Positions 53,919 to 63,285 of a stretch of DNA of 64,000 nucleotides are shown piece after piece. Below the pieces are notes generated by a model that was not told the origin of the DNA, did not search any database, and was given only the letters and a program-made list of their open reading frames with translations. Every line of letters begins with the position of its first letter. Within the stretch, counting starts at the first letter, position 1. The position numbers and the translations under genes are program-made. Origin of the DNA: Bog-473 sp963781955 (GTDB taxonomy: Bacteria > Actinomycetota > Acidimicrobiia > Acidimicrobiales > RAAP-2). The stretch covers positions 1,612,001 through 1,676,000 of the forward strand of contig CAWAHU010000001.1 of assembly GCA_963781955.1 (NCBI GenBank). The letters are read 5' to 3'.

Positions 53919-56617
53919 CCGGGCTCTCCCGCCGCCCGCCCCGTTCGCCGCCGGCGCACCAGAGCGACCAGGCCCAGCACGACGAGCAGGACGGTGGCAC
54001 CCACGCTCAGCACGCTGGCCACGGCCAGGTGCGGTGGCCGGTAGCGGAACGTCACCACCACGTCGCCCGCCGGGACCGTGACCTGCTGCACCAGGTCGAC
54101 CGACCGCACCGGTACCCGGTACGGCGCCCCACCGTCGACGGACACCGTGGCCGTCCAGCCCGAGTCCCAGGCCACGGAGCGCAGAACCGACACCGCCGCC
54201 GGCGCGCGGATCCGGACCACCTCGGACTTGGTCGTGGTCGACAGCACGTCCACGTGGATCGCCCGCCCGGCCCGGGTGACGGCGCTCACCGGCACCGCCG
54301 GCCGCGGCAGTGTGAAGACCGCGTAACCCTGGGAGAACCCCGCCAGCCGCCACGTCGCGGGCTCGATGGCCGACGACAGCGACCCGCCCAACTCGTAGGG
54401 ATGCCCGTTCACCGTGATCACGGCGCGGTGCGACGGGAGCGGGCCTGACGACGAGACCGCCAGACCGACGGCGTCAGTGTGGGGCAGCGCCTCACTGATG
54501 CCGGTGCTCCCGGCTCCCACGAGCACCGGTCCGCCCCAACGGATGGAGCCGTCGGCACGCACCACCCCGAACCGCACCTCGGTGTCGACCGCGGTTGGAC
54601 GACCGAAGACGAGGGTGGCCGACCCGGGCGACAGTTCCTCGCCGAAGTACCACGACGTCGTGCGGCCCGCGGGTAGCGCCGGGCGAGGACCGGGGTAGAA
54701 GGGGTACGCCTGGTCGTCGAACTCCGCCCCGAAGCCCCGGGCGAGCACTGGGTCCTGGCCGAACCCCACGGACACCTGCGGCGTGTCGTCCACCGAGCGC
54801 GGCATCGTGGCCAGGGGCACCAGGAAGTACTCGGGCACGGTCACCAGCTCGCGCAGGTCGAGGCGGTTCAGCGTCCCGGAGGTCAGCTGACCGATGTCGA
54901 GGTCGTACTGCTCGTGGGTGTGCGTGGCCGATTCGTAGGCGTTGTTGACGATGGACGCGTACCCCGACACCGACGGAAGCCCCGCGATGACGTTGAGGTC
55001 GGGGATGCCCTGCGGGCTGCCCGGGTAGCTCCGGTAGCTCTGCGGGTCGTAGTTCACCATGCGTGCGTCCGGCGCCAGGTGCGCCCGCATCAGCTGCTGC
55101 ACCGGGGTCTGGCCGGCCAGGAGGTCGTTCGTGGGCATCGTGACGAGCTGACTGGTGAGCGCCATCAGCCCCACGTCGACCACGACGAACGCAGTCGTCC
55201 AACCCAGCCAGCGGACCCGGCGCACGTGCGGACGCAGCCACACCAGCGCAGCAGCGCCGGCGCAGAAAGCCAGAGCGATGAGCGAGGCCTCCCGGACCGT
55301 CGCGCTCACGCGCGGGCTGGCCCACAGACTCGGACCGGCGAAGAAGTGCACGAGCGACCCCGTGGCGGTCAGTGCCCAGACCGACACGGCTGCCGCGGCC
55401 ACCAGGGGGATGAGTGAGACCACCCGGTCCCAGCGCTGCAACCGGTCACCGGGTTCCGCCGGCTCGGCGCGGTCGATCCATCCGGCAAAGAGCACGCACA
55501 CCGCGGTGGCCACCGTGATCATGTTGCGACTTTGCAGGCGCTGGCTGCCGTAGAGCGGGACGCTGTTGAAGAGATGCTCCAAGGGGGTGTTCGAGCCCAG
55601 AGCGAGCAGCATGCCCAGCGTCCCGACGCCGTAGTAGGTCAGGCGGTCGCGCCAGGCGATCCGGCTGGGCCAGCGCCGGTGCAACAAGGTCAACAGGGCG
55701 ATCAGGGGGAGGATCCCGAGATAGATGCCGACCTCGGGCAGGTTGTAGGTGGTGAAGTAGTTCGCCTCCCCCAGGTGGCCGTAACCGCCATCGAGGTACG
55801 GGATCAGCGAGAGGACGAGGTTGCGGTCGGGGTAGCTCCCGGCCGCGGCGACGACGCCGGCCCCGCGCTGGGACTGGCGAATGGCCTCGAGTCCGGGCAG
55901 CCACTGGATGGCGGCGAGCGACAGGGCCAGCCCGACGCCGGCGGCGCAGCGGGTGACCACGCGCCACCACCGCTCCCGGCTGAGTCCGGCCGACAAGGCG
56001 GCGAAGCCGAGCACGAGCCACGCCTCGTCGAGCATGGCCTCGGGCGCGCCGGCCAGGACGACACTGGCGTAGGCCACCCCGAGCAGGACGGCCCAGCGCC
56101 ACCGTCCGTCGCGGACGATGTGGAGCACGGCCAGGAGCATCCACGGGATGGCGAGGAAGCCCTCGACCATGTCGAGGTGGTCCACCTGGCTGAGGACGGG
56201 ACCGGCGAAGGCGTAGGTGGCGGCGGCCAGGACGCCGGCCAACGTCGAGATCCTGAGCGCGCGCAGGAAGACGTACATGCCGACGGCGATGCCGGCGTAG
56301 ACGACGACCTCGGTGGCCAACCACGCGGCGCGGTCGGGCAACACCACGAAGAAGGCGATGAGCGGGTAGAAGGCGCCTGCATTGAAGTCGGCCATGAGGG
56401 GCGCGCCGCTGAAGATGTAGCGGTTCCAGAACGGGAGCTGCCCGTGGTGCAGCATGGAGCCGACGAGGACGCGGAACGGGTAGTTCTGCTGGAGGTTGTC
56501 GCCCGTCATCAGCAGGCGGCCGCCGATGAGGTCCGGCAGCACGAACGCCGCCAGGGGGATGGCGACGAGCACGACGTAGGGCCACAGCGGACCGACGTGC
56601 GCTCGGAGTCTGTTCAC
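53909..56617 (-). CDS. YfhO-like large membrane protein
   Basis: 902 residues with about a dozen membrane helices, a large extracellular C-terminal domain and a final C-terminal helix. The N-terminal region shows GGRLLMTGDNLQQNYPFR and QLPFWNRYIFSGAPLMADF, the GT-C-like loop of YfhO proteins. It may be a lipid-linked glycosyltransferase, with a sugar donor unproven. Upstream and in the same direction lies the SqdB-like gene; the two are separated by about 108 bp of no recognised content. Confidence 0.85.
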   Translation of the reverse strand: MNRLRAHVGPLWPYVVLVAIPLAAFVLPDLIGGRLLMTGDNLQQNYPFRVLVGSMLHHGQLPFWNRYIFSGAPLMADFNAGAFYPLIAFFVVLPDRAAWLATEVVVYAGIAVGMYVFLRALRISTLAGVLAAATYAFAGPVLSQVDHLDMVEGFLAIPWMLLAVLHIVRDGRWRWAVLLGVAYASVVLAGAPEAMLDEAWLVLGFAALSAGLSRERWWRVVTRCAAGVGLALSLAAIQWLPGLEAIRQSQRGAGVVAAAGSYPDRNLVLSLIPYLDGGYGHLGEANYFTTYNLPEVGIYLGILPLIALLTLLHRRWPSRIAWRDRLTYYGVGTLGMLLALGSNTPLEHLFNSVPLYGSQRLQSRNMITVATAVCVLFAGWIDRAEPAEPGDRLQRWDRVVSLIPLVAAAAVSVWALTATGSLVHFFAGPSLWASPRVSATVREASLIALAFCAGAAALVWLRPHVRRVRWLGWTTAFVVVDVGLMALTSQLVTMPTNDLLAGQTPVQQLMRAHLAPDARMVNYDPQSYRSYPGSPQGIPDLNVIAGLPSVSGYASIVNNAYESATHTHEQYDLDIGQLTSGTLNRLDLRELVTVPEYFLVPLATMPRSVDDTPQVSVGFGQDPVLARGFGAEFDDQAYPFYPGPRPALPAGRTTSWYFGEELSPGSATLVFGRPTAVDTEVRFGVVRADGSIRWGGPVLVGAGSTGISEALPHTDAVGLAVSSSGPLPSHRAVITVNGHPYELGGSLSSAIEPATWRLAGFSQGYAVFTLPRPAVPVSAVTRAGRAIHVDVLSTTTKSEVVRIRAPAAVSVLRSVAWDSGWTATVSVDGGAPYRVPVRSVDLVQQVTVPAGDVVVTFRYRPPHLAVASVLSVGATVLLVVLGLVALVRRRRTGRAAGEPGQQ

Positions 56618-56725
56618 AGGCGGGTCCGGGGGCTGGGCGGGGTCAGCGGCGGCCGCAGGCTGCGGCCGCCACGGAAGGGCGACGGGGAAAGCTAGCCGCC
56701 GCCTCCGGCGGCTGCGCTTCTCGCG

Positions 56726-57931
56726 TCAGCGAAGACGACCCGAGGTCGCGCCCCCCGGGTCGGATGACGCGGTCCGGGTGATGTCGCTCGACGTGGCCCG
56801 CCACAGCACCTTGGGCGCGAGCGCCGACCGCTCGAGTCGGTCGATGTTCGCCTTGGCCATGGAGAGCAGGTCGATCAGCAGCTGGTCGTCGAGCAGGTGC
56901 GGCATCAGGCCGAGGTCCAACAGCTTGGTGTGCGCGGCGCGGTAGTAGTGCTCCTCGAGCTCAACCCGGGGGTCCTCGAGGTGGGCGATCTCGGCGCCGC
57001 CCGCGGCGTGCGACACCTTCTCGGCCAGCTCCATGACAGAGAAGGACTCGGTGAACTGGTTGAAGACCCGGAATTCACCCGCATCGGCCGGATGGAGGAC
57101 AGCCAGCTCGACGCAAGCCAGGGTGTCGCGGATGTCGAGGAAGCCCCGGGTCTGGCCGCCCTTGCCGTAGACGGTCAGGGGTTCACCCGCGGCGGCCTGG
57201 ATCACGAAGCGGTTCAGGACGGTGCCGAAGACGGCGTCGTAGTCGAAGCGTGTGGCCAGGTCCGGGTGGAGCGTCGTCTCCGGCGTCGACTGGCCGTAGA
57301 CGACTCCCTGGTTCAGGTCGGTGGCCCGGAGGCCCCAGGCCCGGCAACAGAACGCGATGTTGTGGCTGTCGTGCACCTTGGAGAGGTGGTAGAAGCTGCC
57401 CGGCTGCTTGGGGAAAGGCAGGACGTCGGTGCGGCCCCGGTGGGTGATCTCGATGTAGCCCTCTTCGATGTCGATGTTGGGCGTGCCGTACTCCCCCATC
57501 GTCCCGAGCTTGACCAGGTGGATCGACGGGTCGACATCGGCGATGGCGTAGAGCAGGTTCAAGGTGCCCACCACGTTGTTGACCTGTGTGTACACCGCGT
57601 GCTTGCGATCGACCATGGAGTACGGCGCGCTGCGCTGCTCGGCGAAGTGCACGATGGCGTCGGGACGGAAGCCACCAACCATGTCGTAGACGAAGGCCTC
57701 CTCGGTGAGGTCACCGATGAAGACGTCGAGGCCCTTGCCCGACACCTCCTCCCAGCACGCCGCGCGCCGCTGCAGCGGCGCAATCGGCACCAGCGAGTCC
57801 ACACCCATCTCGAGGTCGTAGCCCCGACGGGCGAAGTTGTCCGCCACGCCCACGTCGTGGCCGGCCCTCGAGAGGTGGAGTGCCGTCGGCCAACCCAGGT
57901 ACCCGTCGCCGCCCAGGACCAGTATCCGCAT
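56726..57931 (-). CDS. NAD-dependent epimerase of UDP-sulfoquinovose synthase type (SqdB-like)
   Basis: 401 residues. Rossmann start MRILVLGGDGYLGWPTALHL, catalytic Thr in LVKLGTMGEYG, SFYHLSKVHD (YxxxK), and GGQTRGFLDIRDTLACVELA resemble SQD1/SqdB, which convert UDP-glucose and sulfite to UDP-sulfoquinovose. The signature is strong for the family but related Agl3-like enzymes are possible. ATG at 57931 follows GGAAGGTG. No SqdX is adjacent. Confidence 0.85.
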   Translation of the reverse strand: MRILVLGGDGYLGWPTALHLSRAGHDVGVADNFARRGYDLEMGVDSLVPIAPLQRRAACWEEVSGKGLDVFIGDLTEEAFVYDMVGGFRPDAIVHFAEQRSAPYSMVDRKHAVYTQVNNVVGTLNLLYAIADVDPSIHLVKLGTMGEYGTPNIDIEEGYIEITHRGRTDVLPFPKQPGSFYHLSKVHDSHNIAFCCRAWGLRATDLNQGVVYGQSTPETTLHPDLATRFDYDAVFGTVLNRFVIQAAAGEPLTVYGKGGQTRGFLDIRDTLACVELAVLHPADAGEFRVFNQFTESFSVMELAEKVSHAAGGAEIAHLEDPRVELEEHYYRAAHTKLLDLGLMPHLLDDQLLIDLLSMAKANIDRLERSALAPKVLWRATSSDITRTASSDPGGATSGRLR

Positions 57932-58059
57932 CTGACACCTTCCGTTTCCGTGACAGCCAGATTTCGGCTGCGTGACGGCAGCAGTCTCCCGCTGTAACCT
58001 GGGAGAGAGCTGAGCCCGCTGCAGGACAGGACCGGGCGGTCGTCCGGCCGACGGATGCT

Positions 58060-59784
58060 GTGACAGAATCACTGCAGTTTGATGACGAAATTGGACAGCC
58101 CAGGGCGCCCTCCGCCCCGGGCGTGCCGGTGAGGAACCCCCCGATGCATCCCGCGTCCCCGAGCACAGCCCCCACGAGCCGCCCGACCGGTCACCCCGGG
58201 ACCGCGGCGGGCAGACCCGCTGCGTCACCCCCGACATCGCCGACACCACCGACATCGCCGGCGCCGCCGGCGCCGAGCATGACGCGGACAGCCGTCCTCG
58301 GTCTGGTGGGCACCGCCGCTGTCGCGAGCGGTGCCGTGCTCGGGGGCCCCGCCTTCGAGACCCACCTGCCGGGGGCGTGGTTCTTCGGCATGCCCAGCGG
58401 GCTGTTCGGCTCCTTCGGCAATTCGAGCAACCTGCCCACCATCGCCTCGTTGGCGCTGGTCTTCGGCGGCCTCATCCTGTTGACGCGAGTCTGGCTCGGA
58501 CTGCTGCGCCACCTGCGCGACAACCCGGGCTTCCCGGTGCGACGCGTCGTCCTCGTGGTGGTGATCTGGGCCCTGCCGCTGCTGCTGGCACCCCCGCTGT
58601 TCAGCCGCGACGTCTACACCTACGCCGCACAGGGCGAGATGGTCAGCCACCACATCAACCCCTACTCCTACGGTCCCAATGTCCTCGGGGCGACGCCTTT
58701 CAACGCCATGGCCGACTCCGCCTGGTCCGGTGCCGAGTCGCCCTACGGCCCGACCTTCCTGGGCGTCGACGGCATCCTCGACCAGGCCTCCCGGCACCAG
58801 ATCCTGGCCGACCTCGTCCTGCTCCGGCTGCTCGAAGTAGCCGGCCTCGCCATGGTGGTGGCCGCCACACCCACGCTGGCCCGGGCGCTCCGGCACGACC
58901 CCGCCCACGCCGTGTTGATCGGCGCCGGCTCGCCGCTCGTCCTCCTGTCGCTCATCGCCGGGGACCACAACGACGCCCTCATGGCGGGCCTCTTGGTGGG
59001 AGGCCTGGCCGTCGCCAAACGCTTCGGGACCGTCCCGGGCATCGTGCTCTGCGCCCTGGCTGCGGGCGTCAAGTCGCCCGCGCTGCTCGGCGTGCTGTTC
59101 TTGGGCTGGGTGTGGCCGGGGCCCGACGCCCCGGTGCGGCGGCGCGTCGGGCACACCGTGGGCGCCGGACTGATCGCGCTAGCCACCTTGGAGATCGTCG
59201 CCCTGATCACCTCGACCGGCTGGGGCTGGGTGCGCACCACCACGACGGCCGACGCCGCCTTCACCGGGGTCACCCCGATCAACCTCGTCGCCCGCGCCTT
59301 CTCCATCCTGAGCCACGTGCTGCTGGTACCGATCTCGCTGATGCACCTGCGCCCCGTCTTCAGCGTGCTGGGCTTGCTCGTCGCCGCCTACGTCGGCTAC
59401 CGGATGCTCATGCGAGCACCTCAGGATGGCGTGGTCCGCTGCCTCGGGCTGACGCTCCTCGTGCTCGCGCTCTTGGGTCCGATCGTGTGGGCCTGGTACG
59501 TCTGCTGGGGCGTGCTCGTGGTCGCACCCGCCGCCGTGGGCCGGGTCCGCACGGCGGTCATCGTCATCAGCACGTTCTGGGCCTTCGCGGGTGTCACGGC
59601 CATCCACGGCATCTGGGCGCGGATGATCCACACCTCCCCCGTCACCGACCTGCTGCTCGTGGCCTTGCTGCTCGCCGTCGCCATCATGCCGCTGGCCCAG
59701 TTCGCCCCGGCAGGCGGCCGCGCCCGCCTGCCGCGCATGTCACCCGGTCTCGTGACCGGTCCCGGCGCCGGCGCCGCCGTCTGA
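58060..59784 (+). CDS. Polyprenol-phosphate-mannose-dependent mannosyltransferase, MptB-like (GT-C)
   Basis: 574 residues. A Pro/Ser/Thr-rich tail of about 75 residues precedes about twelve membrane helices. The first large loop has LFSRDVYTYAAQGEMVSHHINPYSYG, with the acidic DV(Y)TY motif of GT-C enzymes, then SPYGPTFLGVDG and GAGSPLVLLSLIAGDHNDALMAG. MptB makes alpha-1,6-mannan for lipoglycans in mycobacteria; the product here is unproven. GTG at 58060. It is divergent from the SqdB-like gene. Confidence 0.85.
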   Translation: MTESLQFDDEIGQPRAPSAPGVPVRNPPMHPASPSTAPTSRPTGHPGTAAGRPAASPPTSPTPPTSPAPPAPSMTRTAVLGLVGTAAVASGAVLGGPAFETHLPGAWFFGMPSGLFGSFGNSSNLPTIASLALVFGGLILLTRVWLGLLRHLRDNPGFPVRRVVLVVVIWALPLLLAPPLFSRDVYTYAAQGEMVSHHINPYSYGPNVLGATPFNAMADSAWSGAESPYGPTFLGVDGILDQASRHQILADLVLLRLLEVAGLAMVVAATPTLARALRHDPAHAVLIGAGSPLVLLSLIAGDHNDALMAGLLVGGLAVAKRFGTVPGIVLCALAAGVKSPALLGVLFLGWVWPGPDAPVRRRVGHTVGAGLIALATLEIVALITSTGWGWVRTTTTADAAFTGVTPINLVARAFSILSHVLLVPISLMHLRPVFSVLGLLVAAYVGYRMLMRAPQDGVVRCLGLTLLVLALLGPIVWAWYVCWGVLVVAPAAVGRVRTAVIVISTFWAFAGVTAIHGIWARMIHTSPVTDLLLVALLLAVAIMPLAQFAPAGGRARLPRMSPGLVTGPGAGAAV

Positions 59785-59785
59785 C

Positions 59786-59805
59786 GTCGTGTCGTGTCGT
59801 GTCGT
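59786..59805. repeat. Pentanucleotide repeat (GTCGT)x4
   Basis: Four exact copies of GTCGT directly after the MptB-like stop, in the short gap before the convergent PPOX gene. Confidence 0.8.
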
Positions 59806-59817
59806 GTGTCGGGGAGC

Positions 59818-60255
59818 TCAGTCGGCCAGGTCGAGGGCGGACACGGTCCGCCGCGGCCGCAGCCGCACCGCCAGCTCACCAGGCACACCGTTGCGCGCCC
59901 CGTAGCGGGCTGCCCGCTCGGAGCCCATGTAGCGGCCGCCCAGGCGGGTGGCCAGGCGCCGTACCTCCTCGAGGTCGTCGCTGAGCTCGACCACGCCCTC
60001 GACGGTCACGAAGCTGAACGGCGGCCGGTCGTCGTCCACGCATAGCGACGCCCGGGGGTCGCGGGCCAGGTTCCGCCCCTTGACGGTCGACGCGCCGGTA
60101 CTGAACACGATCGAGCCGTCGGGGTCGACGTCGAACCAGACGGGCGCCACGTGGGGCCGCCCGTCGGCACGCACCGTGGCCAGCGTCCCGGTCCGCGGCG
60201 GCATGGCGGTCAGGAAGGCACGCACCTGATCCTCGGACATCTGGCGGTACGGCAT
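59818..60255 (-). CDS. PPOX-class (F420-dependent type) oxidoreductase
   Basis: 145 residues of the split beta-barrel fold: LATVRADGRPHVAPVWFDVD, IVFSTGASTVKGRNLARDPRASLCVDD and FVTVEGVVELSDD. Such proteins use F420 or flavin; substrate unknown. The cofactor call is inference from similarity to F420-dependent members. ATG at 60255. Confidence 0.85.
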   Translation of the reverse strand: MPYRQMSEDQVRAFLTAMPPRTGTLATVRADGRPHVAPVWFDVDPDGSIVFSTGASTVKGRNLARDPRASLCVDDDRPPFSFVTVEGVVELSDDLEEVRRLATRLGGRYMGSERAARYGARNGVPGELAVRLRPRRTVSALDLAD

Positions 60256-60301
60256 CAGCGCATCGGGCGCCAGGCCGCCCGCGCAGCACGCTCGCTCCGG
60301 A

Positions 60302-60766
60302 TCACTCCGGCTCGCCCCCGTTGGCCGCGTACGCCTCGGCCCAGGCCTGGATCATCGGAGCGAAGCCGGCCGGGTTGTACGCGTCCTCTTCGTAGGAGAA
60401 CTTCATGTCCCCGGCGTAGTGCAGCACGGTGATGTTGTGCGCCTGGTGGACCGACCCGTCGCCCGGGTCCTTCATCCGGTTCTCTATCCGGCATATCCAC
60501 CAGCCGCGTTCCTCGTCACATACGCACCATGCGTGAGGGAACTCGGTCATCGCCTTGTTGGGCCACTTCGCCATCGTGGTTGAGATCCACTCGCAGATCT
60601 CGTCACGGCCGTGGAACTCGCCGAAGGTGTGCTCCAGGTACACGGCGTCGTCGGTGAACAGATCGGCCCATTCCCGCCAGTCCCCGCTGGCCCCGCACCG
60701 GGCCGCCGTGTCGATGAAGTTCTGATGCGCCCGCTCCAACTCGTCGCGGCTCCACCTGGGGGTCAT
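60302..60766 (-). CDS. NTF2-like (SnoaL) family protein
   Basis: 154 residues from ATG 60766, which overlaps the upstream stop as ATGA. The NTF2 cone fold is suggested by NFIDTAARCGASGDWREWADLF, DDAVYLEHTFGEFHGRDEI and NRMKDPGDGSVHQAHNITVLHYAG. It may act as a hydratase, isomerase or SnoaL-like cyclase; substrate unknown. Confidence 0.75.
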   Translation of the reverse strand: MTPRWSRDELERAHQNFIDTAARCGASGDWREWADLFTDDAVYLEHTFGEFHGRDEICEWISTTMAKWPNKAMTEFPHAWCVCDEERGWWICRIENRMKDPGDGSVHQAHNITVLHYAGDMKFSYEEDAYNPAGFAPMIQAWAEAYAANGGEPE

Positions 60767-61485
60767 GACTTCAGGATCCATTCGCTCATCGTGACACTTC
60801 TGAGGGTGCTGAGGTCGGTGAAGGCATTGATCTCTTCGATCATCTGGGTCACGTGGGCGCTCATCTTGTCGGGGTCGCCGTCAGCGCAGTAGAAGAGCAT
60901 GGGGTCGGTCACGTGCTCCAGCGAGGGCCAGGCCTCTTCCACGACGGCCCGGTACGGCGGAGCCCCGTCGGTCAGCCCCCGGAACACCGCGTTGCGCACG
61001 TAGCGGGCCCGCGGCTGGATCGCCTCGGTGATCGGCGAGATCCGCGTATGCCAGCGGGTGATCCACTCCTCATGCGTGAGCTCGGGGTGCTGCTCAATCA
61101 GCGCCACGGTCAGGACGCCGGGCGAGCGCTCCCCGTCGGGCCACGAGCGGGGCCCCGACCACTGGTTCCCCCCGTAGTCGCGGTAGAGGGACTCGAGCAC
61201 CGAGTACCCGACAAGGCGCTCGGCCCGGGCGGCGAGCAGCTCCTCGTACGGTTCCCTGTAGTCCACGGCATCGATCCACACCGAGACCAGCGCGTGCAGC
61301 GGCGTCTCGCCCTCGGGCGTCGGCACCGGGGCAGGGATGTCGCTCTCGGGGTCCCACACGTCAACGCTCAGACGCAGTGGGTCGAGGGCCAGGAGCTCGT
61401 CCGCCAGCCCGCCGAGGACCGTCTCGGCCACCTCGGCGCGCGTCCTGGCCGGGTCGAACCACGCCAGGTACATCAGCTTCTCCAC
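60763..61485 (-). CDS. EthD-like dimeric alpha-beta barrel protein
   Basis: 240 residues with two ferredoxin-like halves; the second shows HPELTHEEWITRWHTRISPI and FYCADGDPDKMSAHVTQM, the EthD pattern. EthD proteins accompany oxygenase or decarboxylase pathways, activity unproven. It is the first of two coupled genes (ATGA). Confidence 0.65.
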   Translation of the reverse strand: MEKLMYLAWFDPARTRAEVAETVLGGLADELLALDPLRLSVDVWDPESDIPAPVPTPEGETPLHALVSVWIDAVDYREPYEELLAARAERLVGYSVLESLYRDYGGNQWSGPRSWPDGERSPGVLTVALIEQHPELTHEEWITRWHTRISPITEAIQPRARYVRNAVFRGLTDGAPPYRAVVEEAWPSLEHVTDPMLFYCADGDPDKMSAHVTQMIEEINAFTDLSTLRSVTMSEWILKS

Positions 61486-61506
61486 CCGTTCACCTCCGCA
61501 TCAGGC

Positions 61507-61535
61507 GGGCTCACCAGGCTCACCAGGCTCACCAG
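61507..61535. repeat. 9-bp tandem repeat AGGCTCACC
   Basis: About three copies of AGGCTCACC (plus strand) at the 3' end of the SDR gene and just upstream of the EthD-like start. Confidence 0.6.
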
Positions 61536-62317
61536 GTCAGCCCGAGCGCCTCGCGCATGGTCGCCTCGAATTGCTCGTCGGTCAGCGTGCGCCGGAGTCC
61601 GAGGACCATGGCGGCATCCTTGCCCACCTCCACCCGCACCGGCGTCGAGGGGTCCTCGATGGCGTCGGCTACCGCCGTCGCCACCAGCTCGGGTCCGGGC
61701 CGGCCCGCGGGGCCGGTCACCGCATCGGCCGCGCCCGCCCACTGGTCGTAGAGCTCCTCGTAGACCGCCGGGCCGCGGTGGTCCTCCCCCGGCTTCATCC
61801 CCGGCGCGATGTACCCGGGCTCGACGATGACCACCCGGATCCCGAAGTGCCCCAGCTCGAAGTACAGGGTCTCGGACATCGCCTCGAGAGCGTGCTTCGA
61901 CGCCGCGTACGCACCTTCGAGCGGCGTCCCGATGCGCCCCTGCACCGAGCTGATGTTGACGAGCACACCGCTGCCCCGGGCCCGCCACGCCGGCGCAACC
62001 GCCTGCAGCACGCGCAGCGCTCCCACCACGTTGACGTCGAGCACACGGGTGAACGCCTGAGCCGGGAAGGATTCGAGGGGTCCGTGGGCGGAGATCCCGG
62101 CGTTGTTGACCACGACGTCGATCTCACCCGCTGCGGCCACCGCGGCCCGCACCGACTCGGTGTCGGTCACGTCGAGCGGCAGTGTGAGCACCGCGGGCAG
62201 GTCGCCGAGCGAGCCCACGTCGCGGACCGTGGCCACCACGTCGTGCCCGCGCCCGGCCAGCACCTCCACGGTCGCCCTCCCGATGGCGCGCCCGGCACCG
62301 GTCACCAGGACGCGCAC
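61529..62317 (-). CDS. SDR family oxidoreductase
   Basis: 262 residues. Cofactor loop VLVTGAGRAIGRATVEVL, Asp after strand 3 (LPLDVTDTESVRAA), VVNNAGISAHGPL, Ser in NISSVQGR and YAASKHALEAM. It starts (GTG) 3 bases after the next upstream SDR stop, so they form an operon. Substrate not known. Confidence 0.88.
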   Translation of the reverse strand: MRVLVTGAGRAIGRATVEVLAGRGHDVVATVRDVGSLGDLPAVLTLPLDVTDTESVRAAVAAAGEIDVVVNNAGISAHGPLESFPAQAFTRVLDVNVVGALRVLQAVAPAWRARGSGVLVNISSVQGRIGTPLEGAYAASKHALEAMSETLYFELGHFGIRVVIVEPGYIAPGMKPGEDHRGPAVYEELYDQWAGAADAVTGPAGRPGPELVATAVADAIEDPSTPVRVEVGKDAAMVLGLRRTLTDEQFEATMREALGLTW

Positions 62318-62320
62318 CGC

Positions 62321-63190
62321 TCAGCCCACCCTCCCGGGCGCCAGACCAGTCAGCTCCTCGCTGACCGACCACAGCCGGCGGGCGGCCTCCGGGTCCAGCG
62401 CCTGGGTCCGCGGCTGCCTCGGTTTGCACTTGACGAAGTACTTCCCGGTGACGTCGTCGACGGCGCGCGAGGAGGCGAGGTAGACCGAGGTGCGAGCCCC
62501 CTGGGCCGGCGACAGGAAGAAGGGGCCGGAAATGGCCAGGCCCAACGAGAGGAACCCACGGGCGTCCCCGTCGCGCCCGTACCCCGTGCGCACCGTCCCG
62601 GGGTGCAACGAGTTCGCCGTCACCCCCGTTCCCTCCATCCTCCGAGCCAGCTCGTTTGAGAAGAGGATGTTGGCCAACTTCGACTCCCCGTAGACGCGCA
62701 TGGGCCGGTAGCGGCGCTCGGCCTGCAGGTCGTCGAAAGGGATCCCATGGCGAGCCGCGCTGTGGGCCGTCGACGCCACCGTGACGACGCGCGACGGTGC
62801 CGAGCCGCGCAACCGGCCGAGCAGCAGGTTGGTGAGCAGGAACGGGCCCAGGTGATTGGTGGCGAAGGTGGCCTCGTACCCGTCCACCGTCACCCGACGA
62901 TCACTCAGCACGACGCCGGCGTTGTTGACCAGGACGTCGAGGCGCGGGGCGAGCTCGAGGATCTCGGCGGCGCCGCGGCGCACGGAGGAGAGATCGGCCA
63001 GGTCGAACACGACCAACTGGACCTGGGCCTGCCCTTCGAGTCGCTCACCGATGGCGTGGACCGCCGCACGGCCCTTGTCGGCGTTGCGGGCCGTCACCAG
63101 GACCCGTGCCCCTTGTGCGGCCAGCGCGGCAGCGGTCTCGAGGCCGATACCCGAATTGCCGCCGGTCACGACGACCGTCTTCCCCTGCAT
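62321..63190 (-). CDS. SDR family oxidoreductase (retinol dehydrogenase-like)
   Basis: 289 residues. VVVTGGNSGIGLETAAALAAQG, VLVTARNADKGR (Arg after strand 2, suggesting NADP), VLVNNAGVVLSDRR, TVASTAHSAARHG and YGESKLANILFSNEL. This subgroup includes light-dependent and retinol-type dehydrogenases. Substrate is unknown. ATG at 63190. Confidence 0.88.
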   Translation of the reverse strand: MQGKTVVVTGGNSGIGLETAAALAAQGARVLVTARNADKGRAAVHAIGERLEGQAQVQLVVFDLADLSSVRRGAAEILELAPRLDVLVNNAGVVLSDRRVTVDGYEATFATNHLGPFLLTNLLLGRLRGSAPSRVVTVASTAHSAARHGIPFDDLQAERRYRPMRVYGESKLANILFSNELARRMEGTGVTANSLHPGTVRTGYGRDGDARGFLSLGLAISGPFFLSPAQGARTSVYLASSRAVDDVTGKYFVKCKPRQPRTQALDPEAARRLWSVSEELTGLAPGRVG

Positions 63191-63285
63191 GTCCGACAGT
63201 GCCCCAAACCTCCTCGCGACGACCGGGGGTCAGCATCGCACACGCCACGTCGCCATACCGGAGGCGGCGGCTGTGCGGCTGGTGC

